DNA of 64,000 bases from Agrocybe praecox (lineage: Eukaryota; Basidiomycota; Agaricomycetes; Agaricales; Agrocybaceae), in NCBI GenBank assembly GCA_964017145.1, contig OZ024840.1, positions 4,650,001 to 4,714,000 on the forward strand, read 5' to 3'. Below the pieces are notes generated by a model. The model worked only from the letters and a program-made list of their open reading frames with translations, was not told where the DNA came from and did no database searches. This document shows positions 1 to 12,206 of the stretch, one piece after another. Made by a program: the position numbers and the translations under genes. How positions within the stretch are numbered: position 1 is the stretch's first letter; the number at the start of each line of letters is the position of its first letter.

Positions 1-1295
1 ATGAGTTGATACGGATAATCTCCATAGAGGGTTATAATCGATCCAAGGTCACAAAGTAGGACCTGGATGCTCCCGGGCTCAAGTCCAAGTATTTTTTCGA
101 TGGTAGATGTATGAGAGAACTCATACATGATAGAGCATGCAATGATGTCAAGGACTATTGAGAGCTCATCCACCTTCGAAAGTATATGCGAATATACAGA
201 GTCCAGTTGTGCAAAAGGCAAGTCTTTGAACGAAGGACGAAGGCCAAGTATTGATTCGAGTCTCTGGTCAGGTCGGTGCCGTGTGGACTGGATATATCGA
301 ATGACAGTGGCAGCATAAATAAATTGTCCGGATGACTTCCAAACCAGTTCATTGATTATGTTTTCGCCTGGCCATGCTCTCGGGATGGAACCTTTAAATA
401 CGTGACTGGCTTTGATCTCGTCAAAGCTGTCTCTCAGATACAGCTCTATGTCTGCGTCGGGAGAGTATTGGACTCCCAGGAATATCCTGAATACAATGTT
501 TTTCATTTGTGTCGAGTTGAAACAGCTGGTTATATCGTTCTCTAGGCGACTGCAAATAAGGAATCGGACTGGTATCGGAGAACACTTGATAACTTCGAGG
601 ACTGCCACTAGTATTTTTTTCTGACCCTGTCCCGCCCCTTCCGTGCACTCGTCGAGTCCATCGAGCAATATAAGGTTGGGTAATATTCTTGGACTGCTGG
701 CACTAAGCTTCCTGAGCGGTTCAATGACCAGAGTCATAAACTGTGTCGTGAGGGAGCGAGAGAAGATCAGAGGGTCATTGGTGATACATGTTCCAACAGA
801 TTCCCGGATACTTGGATTTGAGGTGCAAAGTTGATACACGACCGTGGGGACGAGGGCGCTTGAATGATTTCGAGTCGAATCCATGGCGCCGAAAAAGAAA
901 CTGGCCAATAAAGTTCCATTAGCAGCACATAGCTCTGCTACGCTGCGTCCGATGGATGATTTTCCCGCGCCTGCAGCACCGCTTAGCCAAAGAATAAATT
1001 TGTTTTGAAGATCGATGTCCAACCCCAATGTCCAAGCCACAATCTGCTCGATTATTGCTACGCGCGTATTGGGATGACATTTTGGAGTCTCTACATCGTG
1101 TCCCGAGTCATGGAGAGCAGCTGGTGATACAGCCGCTAGTAACCTGTCGTATCCACCTTTCAAAAGATAGAATTGGATGTCCAATAGAGTTATATCAATA
1201 AACGTACATTTTACACCATTATCTGAGTGGGACCGTTGTTGATCGCTGTGAAAATTAAAGGTCCCGCCAGAGATAATGGAGTGTGACAGTGCCAT
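1..1295 (-). CDS. NACHT-domain NTPase, copy 1 (3' end beyond window)
   Basis: Basidiomycete NLR-type NACHT protein, cut by the left edge. Exon 1 (1217-1295) starts at the ATG complementary to 1293-1295 and encodes a short leader with the motif IISGGTFNFH. A phase-1 intron of 60 nt (1157-1216) follows, and exon 2 is open to base 1. Visible motifs: GGYDRL at the start of exon 2, PKCHPNTR, Walker A GAAGAGKS (about residues 86-93), Walker B LILLDGLDEC, sensor RFLICSR, and SSGQFIYA and LGLEPG further on. Its start is 874 bp from that of copy 2 and faces away from it, so the two may share a promoter region. The family acts as cytosolic STAND ATPase switches; the ligand is unknown. No break is seen in the visible part. 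The family call is firm; the function is inferred. Confidence 0.85.
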   Translation of the reverse strand, partial: MALSHSIISGGTFNFHSDQQRSHSDNGVKCTFIDITLLDIQFYLLKGGYDRLLAAVSPAALHDSGHDVETPKCHPNTRVAIIEQIVAWTLGLDIDLQNKFILWLSGAAGAGKSSIGRSVAELCAANGTLLASFFFGAMDSTRNHSSALVPTVVYQLCTSNPSIRESVGTCITNDPLIFSRSLTTQFMTLVIEPLRKLSASSPRILPNLILLDGLDECTEGAGQGQKKILVAVLEVIKCSPIPVRFLICSRLENDITSCFNSTQMKNIVFRIFLGVQYSPDADIELYLRDSFDEIKASHVFKGSIPRAWPGENIINELVWKSSGQFIYAATVIRYIQSTRHRPDQRLESILGLRPSFKDLPFAQLDSVYSHILSKVDELSIVLDIIACSIMYEFSHTSTIEKILGLEPGSIQVLLCDLGSIITLYGDYPYQL

Positions 1296-2168
1296 TGAAG
1301 GGCCATTGAGTGGCTTATCGCTCATATTCAAGCCTCAAGGACTTTTGAAGGAGATTTGTTGTATGTTTGGTCAAGGAGATCGTGTAATCACGAATGTAGC
1401 GGTTTCCAATGCCCATATATGTTTCAAGGCTGTACAGCTTACGTGGGATAGTCGCATGTTCACGAAATGGAACAAAAACATCAAAATGATGGTTCACATG
1501 TATTTCCGCCGCGTATTGACATACTACTTAATTCAATATGAACTTTCAAATACGTTTTCTACTTATCCAACGTTATAGAGGCGCAATCTAATCTTGTAGA
1601 TGGAAAAGATAAGATCACACATCACATAATTTACATTGGCTCAACCACAGCGAATCGTAACAACCATATATTCGTTCTTTTCCCCTTATCTTTATACATC
1701 CAAGATGACACAGCACAATTTAGCGGTTCAATCTTCTGTTTATTCCGGGCCTTTACATTAATTAGACGGTAGATGTACACCAGTGCGTGATCCACATGTC
1801 CCCTATTCAATGAGAAAGTATAAAACAACATTTCCCTGGTTCATTTTATACGTTCGATATGCTACCAGATGCTAAACTGGACCGTACCCGAAGGATTGAT
1901 TTCACACCTTGACAGTCGCGAGAAAGTAATGAGGCTGGTACACCGCTCATCCCGGCATAACAACAAATTCCGAGTAAGTAGAAGGCGCAAAAAAGACAGA
2001 AAATGATACGAACAATGCCGGAAATGATATATGTACGATCCTGTTCATAGGACATAGCATATAAATAGTTATCGCTAGCTTCGCTACCGTATGACATTTA
2101 AGCTTTTACACCCATTACACATTTTCCTCTTCCCTCATACACCTCTTTTCTCACTACAAGCTGCATCT
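1296..2168. other. Divergent intergenic region between NACHT copies 1 and 2
   Basis: 873 bp between two NACHT genes that start outward from it. It holds only short open frames, without family resemblance or splice context. A pyrimidine-rich stretch lies just upstream of the copy 2 ATG (about 2110-2160), as is common before basidiomycete starts. No conserved operator-like element could be recognised by eye. Confidence 0.5.
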
Positions 2169-4706
2169 ATGGGATCTTTTTTCCCTTCCTCTCAAGCTAT
2201 AATTAGTGGCGGGACGTTTACAATCCATAACACCACCCACGTTCATAACAGTGCGAAAGGTACACCTTTAGTAGTTTTTGTGACAGAATATAACATCGAC
2301 GTACTGCTTTCCAGGTGGATATGAACGGCTTCTGGAAGCTGTCGCACCTAATGCTCTACATAACTCAGGACACGCCCTCGATCCACCAAAATGTCACCCA
2401 GGTACACGGGTTGCTATATTACAAGCAGTCATCGACTGGGTAGCCGGTATTGAGCCTAAGACACAGGAGAAGGATATTATGTGGTTAAACGGTGGGGCGG
2501 GAGCAGGTAAATCTGCCATTGGGAGAAGTATATGCGAGCGCTGTGCACAGGAAGGAAGGTTACTCGCTGGTTTTTTCTTCGGTTCAAAAGACCCCGCACG
2601 TAATAATTCAAAATCCCTTGTTGCGACGATCGCCTACCAAATCTGTTCGATAAATCCAGAAATACGCAGGGCTGTATCCGACTTCATCGATTATGATCCT
2701 CTTATTTTCACGCGGTCTTTGCAAACACAGTTCTTGTCTCTCGTTCTCGAGCCTTTGTGCGGAATATATGCCAATCGTCCTTTGACGGCACCACGGCTAA
2801 TTGTCATAGATGGCCTAGATGAATGCATAAACCAAGCCACCCAACGGGAGGTCCTAGAAACTATACTTTATATATCCAACTGCTCCCGCATACCGATTCG
2901 CTTCCTTGTATGCAGTCGGCCCGAAACACAGATATCTGCCACAATTAACTCTTCAAGGATGTCTGGCTCAGTTTTCCAAATCTTTCTCGGCACGGAATAT
3001 TCATCATACGAAGACATTCGACTCTACATCCTCGATCGCTTCAGGACGATCAAAGAAGACCATATCTTGAAGGAATTCATTCCACAGTCTTGGCCAAGTA
3101 CCGACAACATTCATCAGATAGTACTGAAATCTTCCGGCCAATTCATTTATGCCAAAACTGTAATGGAATACTTGGAGTCGAGTCGGCATAGGCCTCACCA
3201 ACGCCTTGAGGCTATTTTTGGCCTTCGACCACCCTTCAAAGATCTGCCTTTTGCAGAGTTGGACGCTCTCTACACACACATCTTACTTACAGCCTCAGAT
3301 AATCCAATTTTAATATTAAATTTACTAGCCTTCCCAGCCCTTTACCCCCATATACGTATCGACGTCATAGAGAGAATCCTCGGACTGGAACCTGGGGACG
3401 TCAAGCTTTTGCTGTCTGGCTTGCGATCAATTGTACGGGTGATCGATGAGCACAATGTTTTTTTCCTGCTTCACAAGTCCTTTGAAGATTTTATATTTAA
3501 TTCCCACCGATCCAAGGGGCTCTCAATCGATCGCACGGAGACAAAAACTATGCACCTCATTCGTGTAATCGAGATATTCTCAGGTTAGCTTTGATTATGC
3601 GCTTTACACAAATGAAACTATTGTTACTAACTTCTGTTTACATATAAACTTCAGATAGCAACGTTGAGTGCTTTCCCGCAGATGGATACTATTACATCTT
3701 CGAGCTATTCAGGGAGTGTAAACCAGCGCAAACGGCGCTCATTCGTGTGTTAAGAGATCTTCCGATGGATTCATTCTACAATTCCGTTTATCTTAAAGCC
3801 CACCCACACGCACAATGCTATCATGGCAAATTGATTTACCATCTTTTCAGTCTATTATCAGAGTTGGTGAGAGTGGTCCTTCTCCTCAACATATAAGTCA
3901 AACTCACATTAACTCAGGCACGGGAACAAGACCTCGACTTTCTCTATCGCAGTCATGTCCAATCTTATTGCCAACAAACTATCTCCATCCTCCAGACGAA
4001 ATACTCCGATAATTGGGAGCAGAATTACTGCTTTTCTGTAGCCTATCTGATTAAAACCAGCAGATCCCTTTGCCTTTTCTATGATAATCGTGGAGACATG
4101 CCCATATCCACTTTGGTGGACAATCGAGGGCCTATTCCCCATGAACTCCGCCGCCGTCTGCGTACCACAGAACGCAAACTGATAATTGCTAAAGCAGCCG
4201 CCTATTGTCTTCGATGCCTGTGCGACGTCAGCCTTACCAGCAAGGAGGCAGATATACACACTCAAATTGGAGGCATGGATAGAAGAATGAGAACGTCGCA
4301 TCCGTGGAAATGGAAGAAAAGACATACTGGTCGTTTATTCACGGAGAAGCGGGTGCTCTTGGCTCAGAAAAACTACTACAAGCCAAAATATATTTTGTCC
4401 ACATATGGACGAATCACACACGGGCGCTACATATTTCACTTTCCCATCTACCCGGTGTCTGCCTTGGATTTGGCTCGTGACGAGTCCGATGATGCGAAGA
4501 AAAGTCAAGTCTGGTTCAAATATTTATCGCTCTTAGAATATTTGATCCAGACTTTGCCACAGGCTGGATACTATGAGCCGCTAATAAGTCTTTGCGAAAC
4601 AAAGTCATTCGCACCTATGTCTATGATGTTTCCAGACATTAGTCATCGAGCACGTCGGGCAATCTCGAAATATCTGGTTCGCGCGCGATTGCAAAGGGAT
4701 AATTAG
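2169..4706 (+). CDS. NACHT-domain NTPase, copy 2 (complete, 4 exons)
   Basis: Model: exons 2169-2259, 2315-3583, 3655-3866 and 3918-4706, giving 786 aa. The ATG at 2169 opens a leader carrying IISGGTFTIHN; the first intron is phase 1 exactly as in copies 1 and 3. The NACHT core has Walker A GGAGAGKS (residues 90-97), Walker B LIVIDGLDEC (about 192-201) and sensor RFLVCSRPE. The third intron is only 51 nt; if it were not removed an in-frame TAA would stop translation at about 3894. It sits at the same place and phase as a 63-nt in-frame intron in copy 3. The C-terminal half has no ANK, WD or TPR repeats; it ends in a module shared with copy 3 (KYILSTYG, CETKSFAPMSMMFP). Probably functional. 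Likely a STAND signalling switch. Confidence 0.87.
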
Positions 4707-7111
4707 AAGCAAAAATCCTTAATGTTTCTTGGTATCGAATTTCTGTCATAGTATTTGTTTAACCTGATTCACCCAGTTTTTTTATTAGTAGAGCGACGGT
4801 TTATATATTTATATTCGAAGCAGTAATACCAATAAGTACCTTGATTCAAGAAGTCTAAATGAAGAACGATTTTGCGATGTGAGCTACAAGGTGTTGACAG
4901 TAAAAAGAGAGCATCATGGCAAGAAGAAATAACAGAGCCCTGATAATACTGGTATAAGGGGCTAGAGATTGGCTGGGAGCAAGGGGAGATAAATACAAGC
5001 GGTGGAGCAGTCCAGAATGCAGCTAGAGGCGTAGCTGGGCTTGGAAGCGCGTCGAGCAGCCTCGCATGATGACAGTGATGGTCAAAGCAAGGATGGATTA
5101 GGCTACGTACACGTCGTGATCACGTATCTGTACATGATCTAATCTAATCGGATTGGTGCAGGTTGCACTGAAACAATGCGAACCGTTGTGAGTTGACCCG
5201 ACCATTCGCTAGATTAGATTAGATTATCACATGCATGTATCATTTGCCAGTTTCGGCCTCTTACCAGAATCCATCATCGCTTCTTCCTCCTCCACCATGT
5301 CGTGCAGTTCTGCCGTCTCCAGTAGGACTACTGTTTTATAGGTAATTCTACTGGTAGCGATACTCAGGAGGCAGAATTTGAGATCAAATCAAATGGGGAA
5401 GGTTTATCTAGGTGAAAAGAAAATTTCCAAGAGAAATTAAAGAAGCGACGGTGAACCCTAAGGATGCCTCGCATGCGAAATGAAATCTAGACTAAAATTG
5501 GACTAGTAGGGAATTTAAAATTAATCTGAGGTAGTGCCAAACACGAAATAAGCACTGATGTTTGAAAATACTAATGAAAAGAGATGGGAGGTTATGGGGA
5601 TGTGTTACGATGATAAAGAAATGCAACGATGAGAGATAAATGAGAGAAACTGACCAACTCCGTCAATTATATAAGACACATCACGAACGTAGGAATGCGC
5701 ACTTGGCTGCGGGTCGAGACAGCGTGTTTGTGTCGGTTTTAGGCGTAGGCAACGTGCGTACCTGACAGCACTGCCACAGCGGAACAACGCTATTGCAAGA
5801 TAAGAAGCCCGAATAAATGCAGATCGAGGCTTTCGGGGCTTTGGGCGAACAGCGAGGACAGAGCTAGACGGAGAAAGGACCAGACCCGACGAAATTTATT
5901 CTCATCCGAACATAGACCCACAAAGACGGAAAACGCGGGGTCGGAAAATGCAATGGCTGTGGACGAGGAGAGGAACGAAAATAAACTGATGACGTGACCA
6001 TTTGGAGCCCATCATGCTCCCGGAACCGCCGGCATGATCTGTGCCGGAGGTCCATACATCGCGTCAACAACAGGCCAGGCAAGAATTTCACGCGACTTCT
6101 TCCAGCCCACACTAGTTTGAGAAACGACATGCAGCCCAATTGGACGCCTTAATTATGCGCCAACCGTTTCTCAGATCACGAATCGTGAAATTTTCTTAAG
6201 TATCAGACGCAGATACGGTTTGGATATGATGCTTGGAAAATGTAATTAATTAACCAAAAATCAACCTGAATTGTATTGTCTTGTGTTCAGATAAGACACC
6301 AGGATCTAGTAACGGCAAACTAAACCTGTCTGAAAGAGACAATCTGTCACTGGATGGTCGAACTGGAATAGAATCACTGATGGCGTGTACGGTACGGTAA
6401 ATATCGTTCGTTCGTTTTCATAGGCGTTTATATTACAGCGTTGATATATCTGTGTGCGTTGTTTATCTGCTATGACGTGTTTCCTACAGGAATATGCACT
6501 CCTCGCAATTGTATTTGCCTGAATACGCAAAGTTCCATTCGACTAGTCTCCTCAAAACTTTCATCTATCTTCGTCAACTAGATTATTTAGCCACATATCA
6601 ATATCCGACCATTTAATGTTACAATTGATACCCGACCGTGGAGTAATTTGACTGCATTCGCTTTGGACATAGTGCGGAGGTAGTCTGAACCAGAAATTTG
6701 AAGACGGCCTCGCTTAAAGAAGAGAGATGACCGTTACAAAGATATTAAGCGCCTAGGTACAGGTATGTTAGCAACACATCTATGTGACGGACCCAAATAA
6801 CGGAAAGAAAAGAAAATGATGTGTAATTTTAGACCATGCTTGAGCTTCGGAACAATCTCGGTCTCGGCATGACGCAATGGTTAACAATGGTTAACTTGAT
6901 TAATACTCGAATTTGCCATTCATATGATTGAGAAAATATAAAAGCGGATTAATGCTAATTCACAGCGGTCGTCATTTTAGCGGTATGAGAAATATTGCCT
7001 CCACTATAAAAGTTCATCAAATAATAACTAGTACAGATAAGTATCTCATGAATGTCCATTGTCGAAAATACGAGTCAACACTCAAAAGTGCTTATTAGTA
7101 AATTCCCAATT
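4707..7111. other. 2.4-kb intergenic region without a supported gene
   Basis: Open frames here (for instance 5605-5787, 5864-6139, 6306-6530 on -) are short, lack splice context and match no family known to me. TAGATTAGATTAGATTA-type short repeats lie near 5140-5230. A segment at 5267-5322 is related to 14026-14081 (separate entry). The rest is AT-rich unstructured sequence. Confidence 0.5.
5267..5322 (-). repeat. Dispersed repeat fragment, partner at 14026-14081
   Basis: Read on the minus strand, this stretch closely resembles plus-strand 14026-14081. Both contain the block CTGCACGAYATGGTGGAGGA followed by GGAAGAAGCGATGATG. Both could encode ELHDMVEEEEAMM in one frame or a GGGGRSDD type in another, but neither has a surrounding gene. 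It looks like a small dispersed fragment of an older element or exon. Confidence 0.5.
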
Positions 7112-7943
7112 TCAAGCCGCGTAGAACCTGAAACGTTGGTTGATATCTCCATTGGCGCCGAGTAGTTTGACCCATGCCTTTTATAAAAAGTAATTTCAAG
7201 GACTCTTAACAGGCAATCTGCTAAGAAGTAATTGAGTACTTACACCAGGGGCAGCGGTCCATACAGCGTCTTCCGTTGGACGTTTGATCTAAAAGTCTAC
7301 GTATAAGCATGAAGTATATGAAGTTACAAGCATGTCAGGTATAGAATGGCACTTACAACGTAAGTTCCATCTCCAGCGCACTGTATTGCGAAGGCGAAGG
7401 CTCCGACGCTTTCTGACGCAGTGTAAGGTTGTGGTGCACCCTAATAGCGTACGATTTTTTCAATAATCCCTATTGTAAGACATTTAATTCATGACTCACG
7501 CCATAATCAAGAGTGGCGACTGGGAGGTTCTCCCCAACGTTGCGGAGGAAGTAAGAATTTTGAGGCGCAGAGGTGAGCGTCCACTGAAGTTATTACCATC
7601 AATATTAGCTCTGGATTGAACTAGTGGACATATTTGGAACATACCACCCCAAGCCGGCCTGCTGGAGGCTCTTCGTAGGAGATGATCGCTGGTGGAGCAT
7701 GCGAGTGATGGTAAGGACGCAAGAGCCATCCTGTTTCCGCCGAAGCGATGGTGTATTGACCATATGGGAGGGTAACGCACTACATGAGTACAAAATGTTC
7801 ATCTTTAGCTCATAAAGGAAGGCAGAAAAAACTTAGATGCGTACAGGTACTTGACGCGACTCAACGATGGGTGAGGGAGAAGCACCACTCTGAAGAGCGG
7901 TCATGACAACCAACGTAGCGACGAAGAAGCGTTCATAAAACAT
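7112..7943 (-). CDS. Small secreted beta-trefoil-like protein (6 exons)
   Basis: Exons on minus: 7845-7943, 7645-7779, 7500-7583, 7357-7440, 7244-7288 and 7112-7177, all joined by phase-0 introns, giving 170 aa. Residues 1 to about 22 form a signal peptide (basic start, hydrophobic core LVVMTAL, small residues AS). The mature part has the rhythm of a beta-trefoil: LPYGQYTIAS, then WTLTSAPQNSYFLRNV, AFAIQCAGDGTYVIKR, AWVKLLGANGDINQRFRFY. In basidiomycetes this pattern occurs in ricin-B-like lectins and I66-type protease inhibitors. Which of these it is cannot be told from sequence alone, and catalytic or sugar-binding residues were not identified. It lies between NACHT copies 2 and 3. The regular phases argue for an intact gene. 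Confidence 0.72.
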
Positions 7944-8994
7944 GTTGGGCGAAAATTAGAAGAGGCAGTAAACAGAAGGCAGGTATTGTGTCTCGAGATT
8001 GAGGTACTGAAAGATGATACGAGAACTGATTCTTTTTATAGCGCGCGAAAATCATCTAGGCACGGTCTGTATAATTGCAAATTGCATGTGATCAGGCCTG
8101 TGATTTACGGGAACGCCTTTATAACTGATGGATGAGTATCATGTCTCTGATTGCTACTCCGCAAGCCAAGACGTCATCCTCTTTTCCGTACAGAGAGCGC
8201 TGCAGAGGATGAGAGGGTCGAAAAGATCATTGAAGGCATGTATATACCGGTTTGAATTGTATCTTTCAACATTCCATTCTCACTGATTGGAGTTGCTACC
8301 TCAATGTCAAAGGTATGTTTTCGGAGATTGAGGCTGGCATACTGCCATATTTCCCAAGCATACACGGTAAGGATCACGATTCGGTGCATACTCCGTCATT
8401 CAAAGTAGTATGACTGATTTATTTATAGTTTCCAATTGAATGTATTTACCAGACTTGGCAGCGGAATGGGCTCGTCTCTCCGATGGGGGATCTCTAAGTC
8501 AAAAATACAATTTATAATTTGGATATATATCCATAGTCACTATTAGTATATCCTCACAAGATCCGCATGTACTCACTTCAGTTTCGTAGGACTTCACAAA
8601 AACTTCCAAACTGGTGGGTCAAACGTATCTCTCTCACCGTGCCGAGCTTCTGAGCACCGCCACATTTGTGACCAAATTGTCGCGTCATCAATTGTGTCGT
8701 TTGTACATTCCACCGTGCAGGTGTCCCCAAGTGTTCTTTCTCTAGGACTGTTCACCTTATACAGATATTTGAACCCGTATATCATAAGTATGTACGCGAT
8801 ACTGAGCCTCTAAGTGACGATATGAATGTATGTCATAACTTCCTTTATGCTCTGCCGTCCTATCAGATATTTTTACATTTTACCCCGATTTTCCACTTCG
8901 CATAATTACGATTCAAAATTCAATTTGTGTTGTTTCTACTTTAGATTTTAACTGACATATATATCTACTTTTTACAGGATGTCCAACATATCGG
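7944..8994. other. Intergenic region, no supported gene
   Basis: About 1 kb between the secreted protein start and the NACHT copy 3 stop. Two minus open frames (8174-8389, 8594-8785) have no splice context or recognisable motifs. It must hold the promoter of the secreted protein near 7944-8150, but no element could be singled out. Confidence 0.45.
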
Positions 8995-11932
8995 TTACCC
9001 ATGACCGTCAGGCAACATTTCATCACGCACCGTCTCTAGCTTACGAATTGATTGAATATTGATAGGTTCTCTGCCTCTATCGACTCGCTTCAGATATACC
9101 CTTATCTCATCCCTCGCACGCCTACTTAAGGAAGGAAATATCATAGACATCGTCGAAAACGATTTCGTCTCACAAAGGTGTATCAAGGGCAGATATTGAC
9201 CTGCCAGAGGGAGGAATCGGATGAGATATTCCAAGAATGTGAGATATTGGAACCAACGTTGTCCTTTGGTCTCGAAGGAAACAGCAGCAGAGTCGTCACC
9301 TGGATCCGTACCGTTACCGGGATTGACATTATTAAAACCAATGCCAAAGATAGCTGATACAGGATGGATAGGCATGAGTGATGCCAAGGATTTATCGGAG
9401 AGCTTCTCGTACGTTGATAGGATGTATTTCGTCCATAGGCGATTAGGCTTGAGCACAGGTTGATTGTTCGCCAGTATACGACGGGAACCTGGTGATGTAG
9501 CCCTAGTCCACGATGTTTTCCTATACAATCTCTTCCTCCATCTCCATCTCCAAGGGCTTTCTGCATTCCTCTTCCTGCGCCAAATACCTCGCTTCTTCAT
9601 TCCAGTATTCCCGCGCTTAAAGCCAAGATGGCGACATGCCTCCCAATGTGTCATACGTTCCGCGTCATACAGAAACTCCAGACAGTGTGCAGCAGCTCTG
9701 GATAATATCGCCGTGCGTAAACTTCCACCGTTTCTACCATGTTTCTGATCTATTTTGGTGTTGAGTAGATTCCGGAACGTCTGCGTTACCGTATATCTGA
9801 AGTTAGTGTTAATGTCCCTTTTCATGTTGCGGTCGTTCTCGTCTTCGAGATTGCTGCGTGATAACGAAATAAGCATGGAACCAAATGCACTGATGGGTTT
9901 TACGTTTCTATTAGACGTATTGCTATCGCGATCCCAACCTAGGTATCTGGACCCGTTCTCCAGGTAATGTATGGCGAATATAAAGTTGATCTCCATATCA
10001 TCGCAATATTTCGAGTCAAGTTCAGAAAGGGTACATTCACAGAAGGATTGGACGTGACGATCGAGCGTGATTTTGAGTCCCTGTAAGCTCTCGCGGTTAG
10101 CTTTCGAAATGAGGACACAAGGAATCAATTGAAGCGAACGTACGACTCGTGAAAGAAATCGGAAAAAATCATAGAAGAAAATACTCTCGCCGCATTTCTT
10201 ATCCTCGGCGTCGGTGTGAGCGAATACTGAGCCGCAAAATGATTCCATGGGGAAGTTTTCCAAGGCTTCGAAGAGAGTATTACGTGATTGAATAACAGTA
10301 GTATCCGTACTATTGATCCAGCTGGTGTCATTATGGTTGCCTAAAAGCCACGAAGAGTCAATGTTTCCGTTTCCAGATTTGAATCTACACCTAATATGAT
10401 GTTCTACATGAATTGAAGGCAATATTAGGACAATCGCATACAAACAAGGGAGAATGGGATCCTTACCTGAGAAGATTTGAATGACGCGAAGAAGATGCCA
10501 CAGTCTCGTTTCATTCCTATTTTTGGCGAGGTCTTTAGCTCGATGCGAGTCAAATAGAAAATCCTCGAAGGACTTGTGCAATAGCACGACTTGACGTTCT
10601 TCATCTCCAAGAATTCGGATAATCGAGCCAAGCTCGGACAGAAAAACCTCAGGATCACCAGGTTCCAAATCGAGGACTCCTTCAATGGTTGGAAGGTATA
10701 CAAATGGATAAAGGGCCGGGAATGCAATAACGTCCAGTATCAGATTCATGTCGTACGCTGTCGCCGAGATTATATGCGTGTAAAGAGCGTCTAAGTCATT
10801 AAATGGGAGCGGTTCTTTCGAGTTGGATTGGATAACAGCTCGAAGACCGAGAACAACCTCGAGCCTGTGATGGGGACGATGACGGGATGATTCGACGTAT
10901 CGGACAACGGTATCGGCGTAAATGAATTGCCCGGATGATTTTGCTACGATTTTGTTGATATTAATTGGGCTGGGCCATATAGAGGGAAGCAATGATTTAA
11001 AGATGTGTCCTTCCCTGATTGTTTTGAATCGATCGAGGAGGTACAACCTAATATCTTGGTCGGGAGCGTATTCTCTTCCTAAGAATATTTTGAATAGGAT
11101 TTCGGTCATTTTGGGAGCGTTAAACGATGCCGATATCTCGTTCTCTGGACGACTGCACACGAGAAATCGGAGAGAGATAGGCGAAGAAGAGAAGACTGAT
11201 GTCATGTACAGCAGTGTATCCAGAACTTCCCATTGACTTTTTTTGTCTAAACATTCGTCGAGGCCATCTATGATAAGCAGCCCGGTTCTCCTTGTCTCGT
11301 TACTGTTGCCGTAAATGGCGGCCAAAGGGTTGCCGATGAGAGATACGAACTGCGTGCGCATGGAACGAGTTAAGATCAATGGATCATATTCTATGAAGGA
11401 GGATACGGCCCCACGAATCCTGGGATCAATCAAGCATATTTGATACGCAAGAGTAGCGACAAGCGAGCGAGAATGGTTTCGTGTCGGATCCCTAGAGCTG
11501 AAAAAAAAACTCCCAAGCAGCGATCCTTCGTCTGCGCAGCGTTCGCAGACACTTCTCCCTATCGCAGTTTTCCCAGCTCCTGCTGCACCTGTGAGCCAGG
11601 ATATATACTTATAGCGAGTTTCTGGGCTCTTTTCTAATGCCCAGCTGGCAAGTGCGTCTATTATTGCGACACGAGTCCCTGGGTGACATTTTGGCGGATC
11701 TGCGACGTGGCCCGAGTTGTACATCGCGTTGGGCGCTACGGCTTCCATAAGTCGATCATATCCTCCTGTTGTTAAGCTTTGGTAACGCCTTTTAAGCAGC
11801 TTATAGCTACTTTTACTCACCCTTTGTCCCAACTGCTTCTACTTGTTGTATATTGTTTATGGTAAATGTTCCTCCATTGATGATGGCCTGAGACGAAGAG
11901 AAGAAGGAACCAAGAAAACTGTTGTCTGACAT
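8995..11932 (-). CDS. NACHT-domain NTPase, copy 3 (complete)
   Basis: Exon 1 is 11821-11932 (leader with SQAIINGGTFTINN), then a phase-1 intron 11766-11820, then a long coding stretch to the TAA at 8995. The open frame can also be read from an internal ATG at 11832, but that start lies inside the conserved intron and would lose the leader. Two further introns are hidden because both are 63 nt and free of stops: 10404-10466 (GTAAGG..GTAG) and 10081-10143 (GTACGT..ACAG), at the positions of copy 2 introns 2 and 3. Spliced length is about 918 aa. Motifs: Walker A GAAGAGKT (about 97-104), Walker B LLIIDGLDEC, sensor RFLVCSRPEN. The C-terminal module CETKSFSTMSMIFP is shared with copy 2. No repeat domain is seen. 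Likely functional. Confidence 0.87.
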
Positions 11933-12206
11933 TCCACCTCAGCAGGATTGTGGTAATGAAGAAGACGATAAGTGGTCACTAGGCACTCTTCGGACCTCAA
12001 CCCATGCCATAAACTGGTGGGAAGGTGGACGCACTTGCTTATGCCGAGGCCGAACACTGCCCCGTCCCATGCAGAACATTCATCCTGGTATCATTCTATA
12101 ATAGGGAGGATTGGATTACATTTTGTGTTTAATATTAACTCCATGTACATTCAATAGGTGACGCAATGCCGCACCGAAACCTTGACACTGCTGGCTTTGA
12201 TCGCTA

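Noticed and set aside
1276..1578. 100-aa plus open frame
   Set aside because: It is antisense to the first exon of NACHT copy 1 and has no splice context or motif.
3867..3917. Premature stop in NACHT copy 2
   Set aside because: The TAA lies in a 51-nt intron at a position and phase conserved in copy 3.
9183..9967. Several plus and minus frames inside NACHT copy 3
   Set aside because: They are shadow frames of the long coding exon.
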